DNA of 64,000 nt from positions 5,270,001-5,334,000 of the forward strand of contig NZ_CP061379.1 of the NCBI RefSeq assembly GCF_015624505.1, in the 5' to 3' direction. This stretch comes from Bradyrhizobium commune. GTDB lineage: Bacteria; Pseudomonadota; Alphaproteobacteria; Rhizobiales; Xanthobacteraceae. This document shows, piece by piece, positions 1 to 8,408 of the stretch. The notes under the pieces are model-generated. The model saw nothing but the letters and a program-made list of their open reading frames with translations. It did no database searches and was not told the DNA's origin. Made by a program: the position numbers and the translations under genes. Position 1 is the stretch's first letter. Every line of letters starts with the position of its first letter.

Positions 1-864
1 CGGCAGCACGACCAGCCGGTGTTTGCGCCAATAGGACAGCCCCAGCGCATCGGCCGCCTCATATTGCCCGCGCGGCACCGCCTGCAGCCCGGCGCGAACG
101 ACCTCCGCCAAATAAGCGCCGGCGAACAGGATGATCGCAATCTGCGCGCGCAGGAGCTTGTCGATATTGAAACCGCTCGGCATGAACAGCGGAAACATCA
201 CGCTCGCCATGAACAACAGGCTGACCAGCGGCACGCCGCGGATCAGCTCGACATAGAGCACCGAGAGCGAACGGATCGCCGGCAGCTTCGAACGCCGGCC
301 GAGTGCAACGAGGATGCCGAGCGGGAAGCCGAAGGCCAATCCGAACGTCGCCAGGATCAGCGTCACCGGCAAGCCGCCCCAGCGATCCTGTGAGACGAAG
401 GAGAGCCCGAACACGCCGCCCCACATCAGCACGCTGATCAGCGCGAGCGCGCCGATCCAGAGATAGGCGAGCTCGCGCCGCCAGAAGGCACGGCGGGTCG
501 AGAGATAGAACAGCACGATGAACAGCAGCACCGACAATGCCGGCCGCCACTGCTCGTCGAACGGATAGGTGCCGAACAGGATGAAGCGGTACTTTTCGGG
601 GATGATGGCCCAACAGGCGCCGAGGCCGCGTACCGCCTTGCAGCCGCTGGAATCGTTGGCCGGCGCGAGCCAGACCGCATTGGCGATACCCCATTGCACG
701 AAGCTGATGCCCCCCTTCCCTAGCACCGCCAGCAGGACCACCGTAAGGATACCGTTGGGGATCGACGAGAACAGATTGGTGCGCAGCCAGCGTAGCACCG
801 GATTGCCGATTTGCGGGCGTCGGGCGGCGCGCGGCACGTCCGGCATGTCAGTGATCGCCGTCAT
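1..864 (-). CDS. aapM: Amino-acid ABC transporter permease, AapM type (3' end outside window)
   Basis: Inner-membrane permease of a polar amino-acid ABC importer. The 288 codons visible read in frame to the window edge, so the C-terminus is missing. Hydrophobic segments alternate with short loops, and near the left edge lies the EAA-type cytoplasmic loop (VPRGQYEAADALGLS) that contacts the ATPase. The start ATG at 862-864 lies 2 nt after the aapQ stop, so the two are co-transcribed and form the QM heteromeric channel as in Rhizobium Aap. The ATPase (AapP) is expected just beyond position 1; that is inference. Confidence 0.92.
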   Translation of the reverse strand, partial: MTAITDMPDVPRAARRPQIGNPVLRWLRTNLFSSIPNGILTVVLLAVLGKGGISFVQWGIANAVWLAPANDSSGCKAVRGLGACWAIIPEKYRFILFGTYPFDEQWRPALSVLLFIVLFYLSTRRAFWRRELAYLWIGALALISVLMWGGVFGLSFVSQDRWGGLPVTLILATFGLAFGFPLGILVALGRRSKLPAIRSLSVLYVELIRGVPLVSLLFMASVMFPLFMPSGFNIDKLLRAQIAIILFAGAYLAEVVRAGLQAVPRGQYEAADALGLSYWRKHRLVVLP

Positions 865-866
865 GC

Positions 867-2054
867 TCAGCGCTCCGCCAGCGCGATACGCGCGTTGTAC
901 CAGTTCATGAAGAAGCTGATGCCGAGGCTGATGGTCAAGAACACCGCCATGATCAGCGCGATCGCCTCGATCGCCTGCCCGGTCTGGTTCAGCGTGGTGT
1001 TGGCGACCGAGACCACGTCCTGGTAGCCGATCGCGACCGCGAGCGATGAGTTCTTGGTGAGGTTGAGATACTGGCTCGTCATCGGCGGCACGATGACGCG
1101 CAGCGCCTGCGGCAAAATGATCTGCCGCAGCATGAAGCTGCGGCGCAAGCCGAGCGCGCTGGCGGCATCCCACTGACCGCGCGGCACCGACTGGATACCG
1201 CTACGCACGATCTCGGCAATGAAGGCGGAAGTGTAGGTCACAAGCGCGATCAGCAGCGCAAAATATTCCGGCGCCAGCGTCAACCCGCCGACGAAGTTGA
1301 AGCCGCGCAGCTCAGGCCACTCGATGGCCCAGGACACGCCAAGTCGCAACGACACCGCCGCCGGCAGCACGACAATGAGACCAAGCGCAAACGGCCAGGC
1401 CGGCCGCGGCTTGCCGTCGCGCATCTGCTGCCCGATCAGCCACTGCCGGATCACATAAAAGGCGGCCAGGCCCAGCACGGCGGCGCCGAGCACCCAGAGC
1501 TGCGGCGGCCCGATCGGGATCGCCGGCAGGATCAGGCCGCGATTGGAGAGGAAGACGCCCTCGACCGGCCGCCACGCCGCGCGCGCCGCCGGCAGCGCCT
1601 GCATCAGCACGTACCAGAACAGAAGCTGGAGCAGCAGCGGGATATCCCGCAGCACTTCGACATAGACGGCGGCGAGGCGCGACAAGAGCCAGTTGGCCGA
1701 CAGTCGCGAGATTCCGATCAGCGTGCCCAGGATAGTTGCGAGCACGATGCCGATCACTGCCACGCGCAGCGTGTTGGCGATGCCGACGACGAAAGCCCAG
1801 AGGTAGGTGTCTCTCGGATTGTACGCGAGCAGGCTGTCGGCGATTGGCATCCCGGCCTCGCGGCCGAGGAAGGCAAAGCCGGTGGTGATGCGCCGCGCTG
1901 ACAAATTGGTGACGGTGTTGGACCAGAGGAAGGCGATCACCGCGAGCGCAACCCCGACCACCAGCACCTGCCAAAACAGGCCCTTCAATCCGTTGCGCCC
2001 GAACGTGGCAAAGAAGCTGAGGTGCGGCGGCGGCCTGGGATCATCCGATGTCAC
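867..2054 (-). CDS. aapQ: Amino-acid ABC transporter permease, AapQ type
   Basis: A 395-residue permease of the polar amino-acid (HisM/GlnP) family. It has a long N-terminal hydrophobic segment, a large central region typical of AapQ/BztB, and the C-terminal EAA loop (VPRGQWDAASALGLRRS). It is longer than ordinary GlnP permeases (about 220 residues), as Aap/Bzt Q subunits are. It is first in the leftward aapQM unit and divergent from the RpiR regulator, with an 87-bp gap that holds a perfect dyad. The binding protein at 4374-5384 on the other strand is the likely partner. Substrate is not readable from sequence; family members take up acidic and general L-amino acids. Confidence 0.94.
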   Translation of the reverse strand: MTSDDPRPPPHLSFFATFGRNGLKGLFWQVLVVGVALAVIAFLWSNTVTNLSARRITTGFAFLGREAGMPIADSLLAYNPRDTYLWAFVVGIANTLRVAVIGIVLATILGTLIGISRLSANWLLSRLAAVYVEVLRDIPLLLQLLFWYVLMQALPAARAAWRPVEGVFLSNRGLILPAIPIGPPQLWVLGAAVLGLAAFYVIRQWLIGQQMRDGKPRPAWPFALGLIVVLPAAVSLRLGVSWAIEWPELRGFNFVGGLTLAPEYFALLIALVTYTSAFIAEIVRSGIQSVPRGQWDAASALGLRRSFMLRQIILPQALRVIVPPMTSQYLNLTKNSSLAVAIGYQDVVSVANTTLNQTGQAIEAIALIMAVFLTISLGISFFMNWYNARIALAER

Positions 2055-2104
2055 AGCACAAAAATCCTTCCTGAAAACAGCGATTTCCGGCGGCGCGCAT
2101 CAAC

Positions 2105-2133
2105 TGTTGCACCAAATCATGATCTATGCAACA
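2105..2133. promoter_or_regulatory. Candidate RpiR-type operator dyad
   Basis: TGTTGCA (2105-2111) and TGCAACA (2127-2133) form a perfect 7-bp inverted repeat with a 15-nt AT-rich spacer that itself contains ATCATGAT. It sits in the 87-bp gap between divergent aapQ and the RpiR-family gene, 9 nt before the regulator's ATG, so a bound protein could control both directions. Assignment to this regulator is inference from position. Confidence 0.55.
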
Positions 2134-2141
2134 AATGTTTC

Positions 2142-3014
2142 ATGGCCGAGCCGGCGAAATCCTCACCCCTGAGCGAACTGCGCATCGCGTTGCCATCGCT
2201 TCCGATGCGGTTGCAGGAGGTTGGACGTTTCGTCGCAGCCAATGATTACGACGCTACGACCCGTTCGATGCGCGATCTCGCCGCCGAGGCCGGCGCCGAT
2301 CCGGCCGCGTTCACACGGCTTGCAAAGGCGATCGGCTATTCCGGCTGGGACGAATTGCGCGCGGCGCTGACCGAGGCGCGGCGGCCGTCGCAGACATCGC
2401 CCTTCTCAGGCCGCGCCAAAGGCCGCCGCCACGGTCCGAATGCCGATGTCGCGCTGATCACCGACAAGCTCGAAGCCGAGGCCACCGGCCTCCCGCGCAT
2501 CTCCGCCCATGCGATCGCGGAGGCGGCCCGCGCGCTGCACGAGGCCAGGCGGATCTGGATCACCGGCTATCGCAGCTGCCGCGGCGTCGCTGAATTGCTG
2601 AATTACGAGCTACGGTTGTTCCGTCCCGAACAGGTGCAGATCGTCGGCGCGTCGGGCCCTGACGATCTCGATCTCGGTGCGTTTCGCGCCGGCGAGGCCG
2701 TCATCGTCATCGGCTTCATGCCCTATACCAACGCCAGCGTCCGCGTCGCACAGGCCGCCTATCGCGCCGGCGCGACGCTGGTCGCGATTGCAGACAGCGT
2801 CGCAGCTCCGATGGCCGAGGGCGCCGACCACGTGCTGCTGTTCGAAGCGGCTTCCTCGCCCGGTTTCTTCCCGAGCCTCACCGGCGCGCTCGCGATCGCG
2901 CAGTCGCTCGCGGCGGTGACGTTCTCACTTGGCGGTACCGCTGCAAAGAAGCGCCTCCAGGATACCGAGGAGCGGCTCGCCGCAGCCTCCACCTACGTCT
3001 CAGAGAAAGGTTGA
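2142..3014 (+). CDS. MurR/RpiR family transcriptional regulator
   Basis: A 290-residue regulator with an N-terminal RpiR helix-turn-helix (about residues 10-85; the SMRDLAAEAGADPAAFTRLAKAIG segment is the HTH) and a C-terminal SIS sugar-isomerase-type domain (about 120-270) that senses phosphorylated or amino compounds. I chose ATG 2142 because the reading frame further upstream runs through the divergent promoter and the dyad. It is followed after 3 nt by the aminotransferase, so it is first in an operon with the aminotransferase and binding protein. It probably controls both this operon and aapQM. The ligand is unknown; the setting suggests an amino-acid-derived effector. Confidence 0.92.
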   Translation: MAEPAKSSPLSELRIALPSLPMRLQEVGRFVAANDYDATTRSMRDLAAEAGADPAAFTRLAKAIGYSGWDELRAALTEARRPSQTSPFSGRAKGRRHGPNADVALITDKLEAEATGLPRISAHAIAEAARALHEARRIWITGYRSCRGVAELLNYELRLFRPEQVQIVGASGPDDLDLGAFRAGEAVIVIGFMPYTNASVRVAQAAYRAGATLVAIADSVAAPMAEGADHVLLFEAASSPGFFPSLTGALAIAQSLAAVTFSLGGTAAKKRLQDTEERLAAASTYVSEKG

Positions 3015-3017
3015 CCC

Positions 3018-4361
3018 ATGAGCACCAGCCGCGTGCTGCATCGTTCGCTGCGCGAGACGCCGCCCAAGGCGATCGGCGGTGAAGGCGTCTATCTCTTTGC
3101 CGAGGACGGGCGCCGCGTGATCGACGCTTCCGGCGGCGCCGCAGTCTCCTGCCTCGGTCACCAGCATCCGCGCGTGATCGCGGCGATGGCCAAGCAGGCT
3201 TCGACCCTTGCTTATGCCCACACCGCCTTTTTCTCCTCCGAACCGGCGGAGCGGCTTGCCGAAACACTGGTCGGACATGAGCCCGGCGGTCTCGCCTACG
3301 CCTATTTCGTCAGCGGCGGATCGGAGGCGATCGAGGCCAGCATCAAGATCGCACGGCAATATTTCATCGAGCGCGGCGAACCGCAACGGCAGCACTTCAT
3401 CGCGCGGCGGCAGAGCTATCACGGCAATACGCTCGGCGCGTTGGCCGCCGGGGGTAACGCGTGGCGACGTGCGCCGTATGCGCCACTGCTGTCCGAGGCG
3501 TTCAGCCACGTCACGCCTGCCTTTGCCTATCACGAGAAGCACGAGGGTGAGTCGGATGCGCAGTTCGTGGCACGGCTCGCGGCTGAGCTCGAAGCCGAGT
3601 TCCAGCGGCTCGGCCCGAATACGGTCGCTGCGTTCCTCGCAGAGCCCGTCGTCGGCGCGACTGCGGGAGCTGTGGCCTCGCCCGACGACTATTTCAAAGC
3701 CGTGCGTGAGATCTGCGACCGGCACGGTGCGCTGCTCATCCTCGACGAGGTCATGTGCGGCATGGGCCGTACCGGGACGACGCATGCCTGGCAGCAGGAG
3801 GGCGTCGCGCCCGACATCCAGGCGATCGCAAAGGGGCTCGGCGGCGGCTATCAGCCGATCGGCGCGATGCTCGCGAGCGGCAAGATCATCGATACCATCC
3901 GTGCCGGATCTGGTGCGTTCCAGCACGGCCACACTTATCTCGCCCATCCCCTCGCCTGCGCGGCCGCGCTCGCCGTGCAAAACGTCATCCGTGAGGACGG
4001 CCTGCTCGACCAAGTCAAGGAGCGCGGCAGGCAGCTCGAACAGCGCCTGACCGAGCGGTTTGGCAATCACCGCCATGTCGGCGACATCCGTGGGCGCGGC
4101 CTGTTCTGGGCGATCGAGCTCGTCGCCGATCGCGCCAGCCGCACCTCGTTCGATCCGGCGCTCAAGCTCAACCAGAAGATCAAGGCAGAGGCGTTCGCCA
4201 ACGGGCTCGGCTGCTATCCCGGCGGAGGCACCGTGGACGGCGTCCGCGGCGACCACGTGCTGCTGGCGCCGCCCTATATCGCGTCTGCCGCCGAAATCGA
4301 CCTGATCGTCGACAAGCTCGGCACGGCCGTCGACAACGTATTGCGTAGTGTCCATCACTGA
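3018..4361 (+). CDS. Class III PLP-dependent aminotransferase
   Basis: A 447-residue fold-type I aminotransferase of class III (omega-aminotransferase group). Visible marks are the SGGSEAIE phosphate-binding turn (about 96-103), the LDEVMCGMGRTG motif whose Asp contacts the PLP ring nitrogen, and IAKGLGGGY holding the Schiff-base lysine. It starts 3 nt after the regulator stop and ends 12 nt before the binding-protein gene. It probably removes the amino group of the imported amino acid or an omega-amino acid in the cytoplasm. The exact substrate cannot be told from sequence. Confidence 0.93.
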   Translation: MSTSRVLHRSLRETPPKAIGGEGVYLFAEDGRRVIDASGGAAVSCLGHQHPRVIAAMAKQASTLAYAHTAFFSSEPAERLAETLVGHEPGGLAYAYFVSGGSEAIEASIKIARQYFIERGEPQRQHFIARRQSYHGNTLGALAAGGNAWRRAPYAPLLSEAFSHVTPAFAYHEKHEGESDAQFVARLAAELEAEFQRLGPNTVAAFLAEPVVGATAGAVASPDDYFKAVREICDRHGALLILDEVMCGMGRTGTTHAWQQEGVAPDIQAIAKGLGGGYQPIGAMLASGKIIDTIRAGSGAFQHGHTYLAHPLACAAALAVQNVIREDGLLDQVKERGRQLEQRLTERFGNHRHVGDIRGRGLFWAIELVADRASRTSFDPALKLNQKIKAEAFANGLGCYPGGGTVDGVRGDHVLLAPPYIASAAEIDLIVDKLGTAVDNVLRSVHH

Positions 4362-4373
4362 GGGGAGAGTCAT

Positions 4374-5384
4374 ATGAGGACAATGGTTATCGCAGCGGGC
4401 GTGCTCGCAGCATCGGCGGCGGTCGCGCAGGCGGCGACGCTCGACACGGTCAAGAGCCGCGGCACACTAGTGTGCGGCGTCAGTGCGGGCTTCGCCGGCT
4501 TCTCCGCGCCAGACTCGCAAGGCAATTACAAGGGCCTCGACGTCGACTATTGCCGCGCGCTCGCGGCCGGTGTGCTCGGCGACCCCAACAAGGTGCGCTA
4601 CGTCTCGCTGACGGCGCAGAACCGCTTCACCGCGCTGCAATCCGGCGAGATCGACGTGCTCTACCGCAACTCGACGCAGACGTACTTGCGCGGCGTCACG
4701 CTGGGCCTGCGGCAGGGTCCGATCAACTTCTACGACGGCCAGGGTTTTGTCGTGAAGAAAGATCTCGGCGTGAAGGAGCTGAAGGACCTCAAAGGCGCCA
4801 CCGTCTGCGTCGCACAAGGCACCACGCATGAGGTCACGCTCGGCGATTACGGCCGCGCCAACGGCATCGACTGGAAGCCGCTGGTGTTCGACCGGGTCGA
4901 CACCATGTACCAGACCTTCTTCGGCGGCCGCTGCGACGCCATGACCCAGGACGCCTCCGCGCTCGCCGGTGCGGTGACCACCGCGGCACCGAACCCGGCC
5001 GATTACGTCGTGCTGCCACAGACCATCAGCAAGGAGCCGCTCGGGCCCTTCACCCGCAACGGTGACGAGGTCTGGAGCGACATCATCACCTGGCTGCATT
5101 ACGGCCTGATCGAGGCCGAAGAGCTCGGCGTCACCCAAGCCAATGTCGACGAGATGACGAAGTCGCAGACGCCCGCGATCCAGCGGCTGCTGGGCGCCTC
5201 CGGCGATCTCGGCTCACGGCTCGGGCTCGACAACAAATGGCTGGTCACGGCGATCAAGGCCACCGGCAATTACGGCGAAATCTTCGAGCGTAACGTCGGC
5301 AAGGCAAGTCCGCTCAAGCTCGAGCGCGGCCTCAACGGCCTCTGGAGCAAGGGCGGCTTGATGTACGCAGTGCCGTTCAAGTAA
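4374..5384 (+). CDS. aapJ: Amino-acid ABC transporter periplasmic binding protein (AapJ/BztA-like)
   Basis: A 336-residue family 3 solute-binding protein. Residues 1-20 form a Sec signal peptide with likely cleavage after AQA. The mature start (TLDTVKSRGTLVCGVS) and the VDYCRALAAGVLGD segment are typical of the general L-amino-acid binding proteins of Rhizobium and Rhodobacter. It follows the aminotransferase by 12 nt. It should deliver amino acids to the AapQM channel encoded on the other strand. Splitting one transporter across divergent operons around its regulator is the noteworthy feature. The symbol rests on family resemblance. Confidence 0.92.
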   Translation: MRTMVIAAGVLAASAAVAQAATLDTVKSRGTLVCGVSAGFAGFSAPDSQGNYKGLDVDYCRALAAGVLGDPNKVRYVSLTAQNRFTALQSGEIDVLYRNSTQTYLRGVTLGLRQGPINFYDGQGFVVKKDLGVKELKDLKGATVCVAQGTTHEVTLGDYGRANGIDWKPLVFDRVDTMYQTFFGGRCDAMTQDASALAGAVTTAAPNPADYVVLPQTISKEPLGPFTRNGDEVWSDIITWLHYGLIEAEELGVTQANVDEMTKSQTPAIQRLLGASGDLGSRLGLDNKWLVTAIKATGNYGEIFERNVGKASPLKLERGLNGLWSKGGLMYAVPFK

Positions 5385-5387
5385 AGA

Positions 5388-5432
5388 GCCCCTCACCCCA
5401 GCCCTCTCTCCGTAAGAACGGGGAGAGGGAGA
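5388..5432. repeat. Short palindromic intergenic repeat (CCCTCTC...GAGAGGG type)
   Basis: CCCTCTCTCC (5402-5411) pairs with GGGGAGAGGG (5420-5429) with one G-T wobble and an 8-nt loop. It is preceded by CCCCTCACCCCA. This matches the form of a repeat common between genes in Bradyrhizobium. It may also act as a transcript-end hairpin after the binding-protein gene. Confidence 0.6.
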
Positions 5433-5442
5433 AGAGATATCG

Positions 5443-6081
5443 ATGCGCATCGCCCTGATCCACGCCCTCAAGCATTCCATCGCCCCGATCGAGGCGGCGT
5501 TTGCAAAGACGTGGCCGGAGGCGCGGCTGATGAATCTGCTCGATGACAGCCTGTCGGCGGATCTGGCGCGCGACGGCGCGCTCAACGACACCATGACCGA
5601 GCGCTTCCTTGCGCTCGGCGACTATGTGACGGCAACGGGAGCGGACGCGATCCTGTTCACCTGCTCGGCCTTCGGCCCCTGCATCGAGGCGGTCGCGGCC
5701 GCGCATGCGCCAATGCCGGTGCTGAAGCCGAACGAGGCGATGATCGAGCAGGCGGTGACGATGGGCAAGCGGATCGGCCTGCTCTCGACCTTTCCACCGA
5801 CGCTGGCCTCGATGCCGCCGGAATTTCCGACCTCGGTCCAGGTCGTACCGAAACTCGCCGAGGGCGCGCTAGCCGCGCTAGACCGCGGCGACCGCGCCAC
5901 GCATGACCGGTTGATCGCGGAAGCCTCACGCGATTTGCGCGATTGCGACGTTGTTGCGCTCGCACAGTTCAGCATCGCGGCCACGGCGCCGATGGTTGCG
6001 GAGGTTACCGGCCGTCGTGTCGTGACGACGCCAGACAGCGCCGTGCAAAAGTTGATGAAGCTGCTCGCAGCGAAGGCTTAG
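5443..6081 (+). CDS. Asp/Glu/hydantoin racemase-family protein
   Basis: A 212-residue protein of the aspartate/glutamate racemase superfamily, a cytoplasmic two-domain fold. The first catalytic-type cysteine is present in LFTCSAFGPC (C74). Where the second cysteine normally sits in the mirrored domain (VVALAQFSIA, about 170-179) there is none. One-cysteine members of this superfamily include decarboxylase-type enzymes (arylmalonate decarboxylase) and isomerases, so a simple two-base racemase is doubtful. It lies 58 nt after the binding protein, separated by a palindrome, and its last 4 nt overlap the convergent TetR gene. A role in processing the imported amino acid is inference. Confidence 0.85.
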   Translation: MRIALIHALKHSIAPIEAAFAKTWPEARLMNLLDDSLSADLARDGALNDTMTERFLALGDYVTATGADAILFTCSAFGPCIEAVAAAHAPMPVLKPNEAMIEQAVTMGKRIGLLSTFPPTLASMPPEFPTSVQVVPKLAEGALAALDRGDRATHDRLIAEASRDLRDCDVVALAQFSIAATAPMVAEVTGRRVVTTPDSAVQKLMKLLAAKA

Positions 6082-6725
6082 ACGCGGGTCTTCGCCTTAC
6101 GGCGCGCGTCCTTGATCGCGGTCGCGAGCGCGATCTTCGTCTCGGTGACGAAATCCTCGACCAGCTCCTCGCGCGAGGCATGTGCGGCCTCGCCGGTGAA
6201 CAGGCCCTGCTCGGCCAGCGTCACCACACCATGCAGCGCCGCCCAGATCTTGAGCGCGTGCCGTTCGCGCAAAAAGCCCACGGCCGGCACTTCCAGCGCC
6301 TCGATCACGAGCGCAAAGGTCTCGCGGGTCGCCTCGTGCAGCTCGCTGCCTTTCGCGGCGCAGGAGACCGTGCGGGAGGCAAACATCAGTCGGTAGATGC
6401 CGTTGCGGCGCAGGCCGAAATCGAGCGTCGCCTGCGCGAGACGCGACAGCTTTGATTGCTGCGACGGCTTTGCCATGGCCTCGCGCAGGATTGCACTGAG
6501 CTGCCGGAACGCCTCCGCCGTCACGGCCGCAAGCAGCGCCTCGCGATCGGCGAAATGCCGGTATGGCGCCGGCTGCGAAACACCGAGCTGTTTCGCCAGC
6601 GCCTTGATGCTGATCGCCTCCACTCCGCCCTGCTCCGCCTCGCGCAATGCGGCCTTGATCAAGGCGTCGCGAAGATCGCCGTGGTGGTAGGATTTTTGCG
6701 GCTTCCGGGCCAATTGTGAACGCAT
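6078..6725 (-). CDS. TetR family regulator (WHG-domain type)
   Basis: A 215-residue TetR-type repressor. The N-terminal HTH (about 12-60) shows YHHGDLRDALI and the recognition segment GVSQPAPYRHFADREALL. The C-terminal half resembles the TetR_C_33/WHG ligand domain. It is divergent from the ferredoxin-P450 operon across 155 nt. A good sigma-70-type promoter and an imperfect palindrome lie in that gap, so it most likely represses the P450 operon until an inducer binds. It overlaps the racemase-like gene by 4 nt tail to tail. Confidence 0.93.
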   Translation of the reverse strand: MRSQLARKPQKSYHHGDLRDALIKAALREAEQGGVEAISIKALAKQLGVSQPAPYRHFADREALLAAVTAEAFRQLSAILREAMAKPSQQSKLSRLAQATLDFGLRRNGIYRLMFASRTVSCAAKGSELHEATRETFALVIEALEVPAVGFLRERHALKIWAALHGVVTLAEQGLFTGEAAHASREELVEDFVTETKIALATAIKDARRKAKTRV

Positions 6726-6751
6726 GTTGCCCGGAGCCTATAAGTTTGCGC

Positions 6752-6790
6752 TTGACAGGGGAAGCCTACCGCGAATGTAATAGACTATAA
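6752..6790 (+). promoter_or_regulatory. Sigma-70-type promoter with overlapping palindrome, ferredoxin-P450 operon
   Basis: TTGACA at 6752-6757 and TGTAAT at 6776-6781 with an 18-nt spacer point toward the ferredoxin gene. The imperfect palindrome TAATAGACTATAA (6778-6790, symmetric except one pair and the centre) overlaps the -10 and start region, a usual position for a TetR-type repressor site. The ferredoxin ATG is about 90 nt further on. Confidence 0.6.
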
Positions 6791-6880
6791 CTTAAAGTCG
6801 CGGCGAATGCCGCCGATAAATTTGACCAGAGGAACGCGCGACGTCTTGCCGACCGCGCGCACACGACCGAGGAAGCCGCC

Positions 6881-7090
6881 ATGACAGAGCGACTGAGGGT
6901 TCGCGTCGATCCCGACAAATGCCAGGGCCACGCGCGCTGCAAGGCGCTGGCGCCGGAGCTGTTCGAGCTCGACGAATACGGCAACGCCCATGAGGCCGGC
7001 GACGGCATTGTTCCACCGGGCCTCGAGGACAAGGCCTGGCTCGCCAGGTCCAATTGTCCGGAAATCGCAATCGATGTGATCGAGGAGTAG
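6881..7090 (+). CDS. Small ferredoxin with CxxHxxC motif, P450 partner
   Basis: A 69-residue ferredoxin of the single-cluster type that supplies electrons to bacterial P450s. Cluster ligands are C14 and C20 in CQGHARC and C59 in the SNCPEIAI tail. The middle position, cysteine in 4Fe-4S and usually Ala or Gly in 3Fe-4S ferredoxins, is His17. CxxHxxC ferredoxins have been described in Rhodopseudomonas and mycobacteria. It lies 65 nt upstream of a P450 and shares its promoter. No ferredoxin reductase gene is adjacent, so an unlinked one must serve. Confidence 0.93.
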   Translation: MTERLRVRVDPDKCQGHARCKALAPELFELDEYGNAHEAGDGIVPPGLEDKAWLARSNCPEIAIDVIEE

Positions 7091-7155
7091 CGCGACTTTG
7101 TCCGTACACGCTTGCGTTTGATTTCAGCAAACACCAGCCCTAGGTTTCGCCTGCC

Positions 7156-8376
7156 ATGTCCGACGTCAGCCAACCCGCCGCCCATCCGCCTGTCACCGAC
7201 TGGGTCAACGATTTCGACCACACTGATCCGCAATGGACGGATGATCCGTTCCCGATCTGGGAGGAATTGCGCGCCACGAGCCCGGTCGTGCACACCGAGC
7301 GCTTCCTCGGCTGCTACATGCCGACCACCTATGAGGCGGTGCGCGAGATCGCCAACGACACCGAGCATTTCTCCTCGCGTCGGATCATCGTCCGCGATGT
7401 CCGGCCCGAAGTCGCCCGAAACGCGGCCCCGCCGATCACCTCAGATCCGCCTGTGCACAAACCGGCCAAGCAATTGCTGCTGCCGCCGTTCACGCCGGAT
7501 GCGATGAAGAAGCTCGAGCCGCGGATGCGCGCGATCTGCAACGAGCTGATCGACGGATTCATTGCGGATGGCAAGGTCGACGCCGCAGCGCGCTACAGCA
7601 AATACATTCCGGTTCAGGCGATCGCCCACATGCTCGGCATTCCCGAGAGCGACAGCGATCTCTTCATCAACTGGATCCACATGATCCTGGAGCTCGGCAT
7701 CAAGGACGAGACCAAGCTGCTCCAGGCCGTGCAGGAGATGAGCGCCTATTTCAGGACGCATATCGAGGCGCGTCGATCGAAGCCGACCGACGATCTCATC
7801 TCCTATTTGATGAATGCCAAGGACAAGGAAGGTCAGCCGCTGGAGGAGTCCCATGTGCTGGGCTCGCTGCGCCTGCTGCTGATCGCCGGCATCGACACCA
7901 CCTGGAGCGCGATCGGCTCCTCGCTCTGGCATCTCGCCCGCACGCCGGCCGACCGCGAGCGCCTGATCGCCGAGCCCGCGCTAATCCCGACGGCTGTCGA
8001 GGAACTGCTGCGGGCCTATTCGCCGGTGACGATGGCACGCGAGGTGGTGAAGGAGACCACGGTCTCGGGCTGTCCGGTCAAGGCGGGCAACATGGTGCTG
8101 CTGTCATTCCCGGCCGCCAACCGCGACCCCAAGATGTTTCCGGACGCTGACAAAGTCGTGATCGACCGGCGGGAGAACCGCCACGCCGCCTTCGGCCTCG
8201 GCATCCACCGCTGCGTTGGTTCCAACCTCGCGCGGATGGAGATGCAGGTTGCGCTGGAGGAATGGCTGAAGCGGATTCCGGACTTCCGGCTCGACCCAGC
8301 CGGTACCGTGACCTGGTCGCAGGGCACGGTCAGAGGCCCCCGCCAGTTGCCATTTTTGCTGGGAAGGGCGATGTAG
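7156..8376 (+). CDS. Cytochrome P450 (class I, soluble)
   Basis: A 406-residue bacterial P450. The I-helix oxygen-activation motif is AGIDTTWS (244-251), the K-helix ExxR is in EELLR (283-286), and the heme loop FGLGIHRCVG has the proximal cysteine at C353. No membrane anchor is visible. It is preceded by its likely ferredoxin and followed 32 nt later by an MHS transporter. The substrate is unknown; a small acid or terpenoid taken up by the transporter would fit the context but is inference. Confidence 0.95.
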   Translation: MSDVSQPAAHPPVTDWVNDFDHTDPQWTDDPFPIWEELRATSPVVHTERFLGCYMPTTYEAVREIANDTEHFSSRRIIVRDVRPEVARNAAPPITSDPPVHKPAKQLLLPPFTPDAMKKLEPRMRAICNELIDGFIADGKVDAAARYSKYIPVQAIAHMLGIPESDSDLFINWIHMILELGIKDETKLLQAVQEMSAYFRTHIEARRSKPTDDLISYLMNAKDKEGQPLEESHVLGSLRLLLIAGIDTTWSAIGSSLWHLARTPADRERLIAEPALIPTAVEELLRAYSPVTMAREVVKETTVSGCPVKAGNMVLLSFPAANRDPKMFPDADKVVIDRRENRHAAFGLGIHRCVGSNLARMEMQVALEEWLKRIPDFRLDPAGTVTWSQGTVRGPRQLPFLLGRAM

Positions 8377-8408
8377 GCTCCCAGAGAAAGATTTCTGGGA
8401 GGCCGGAC

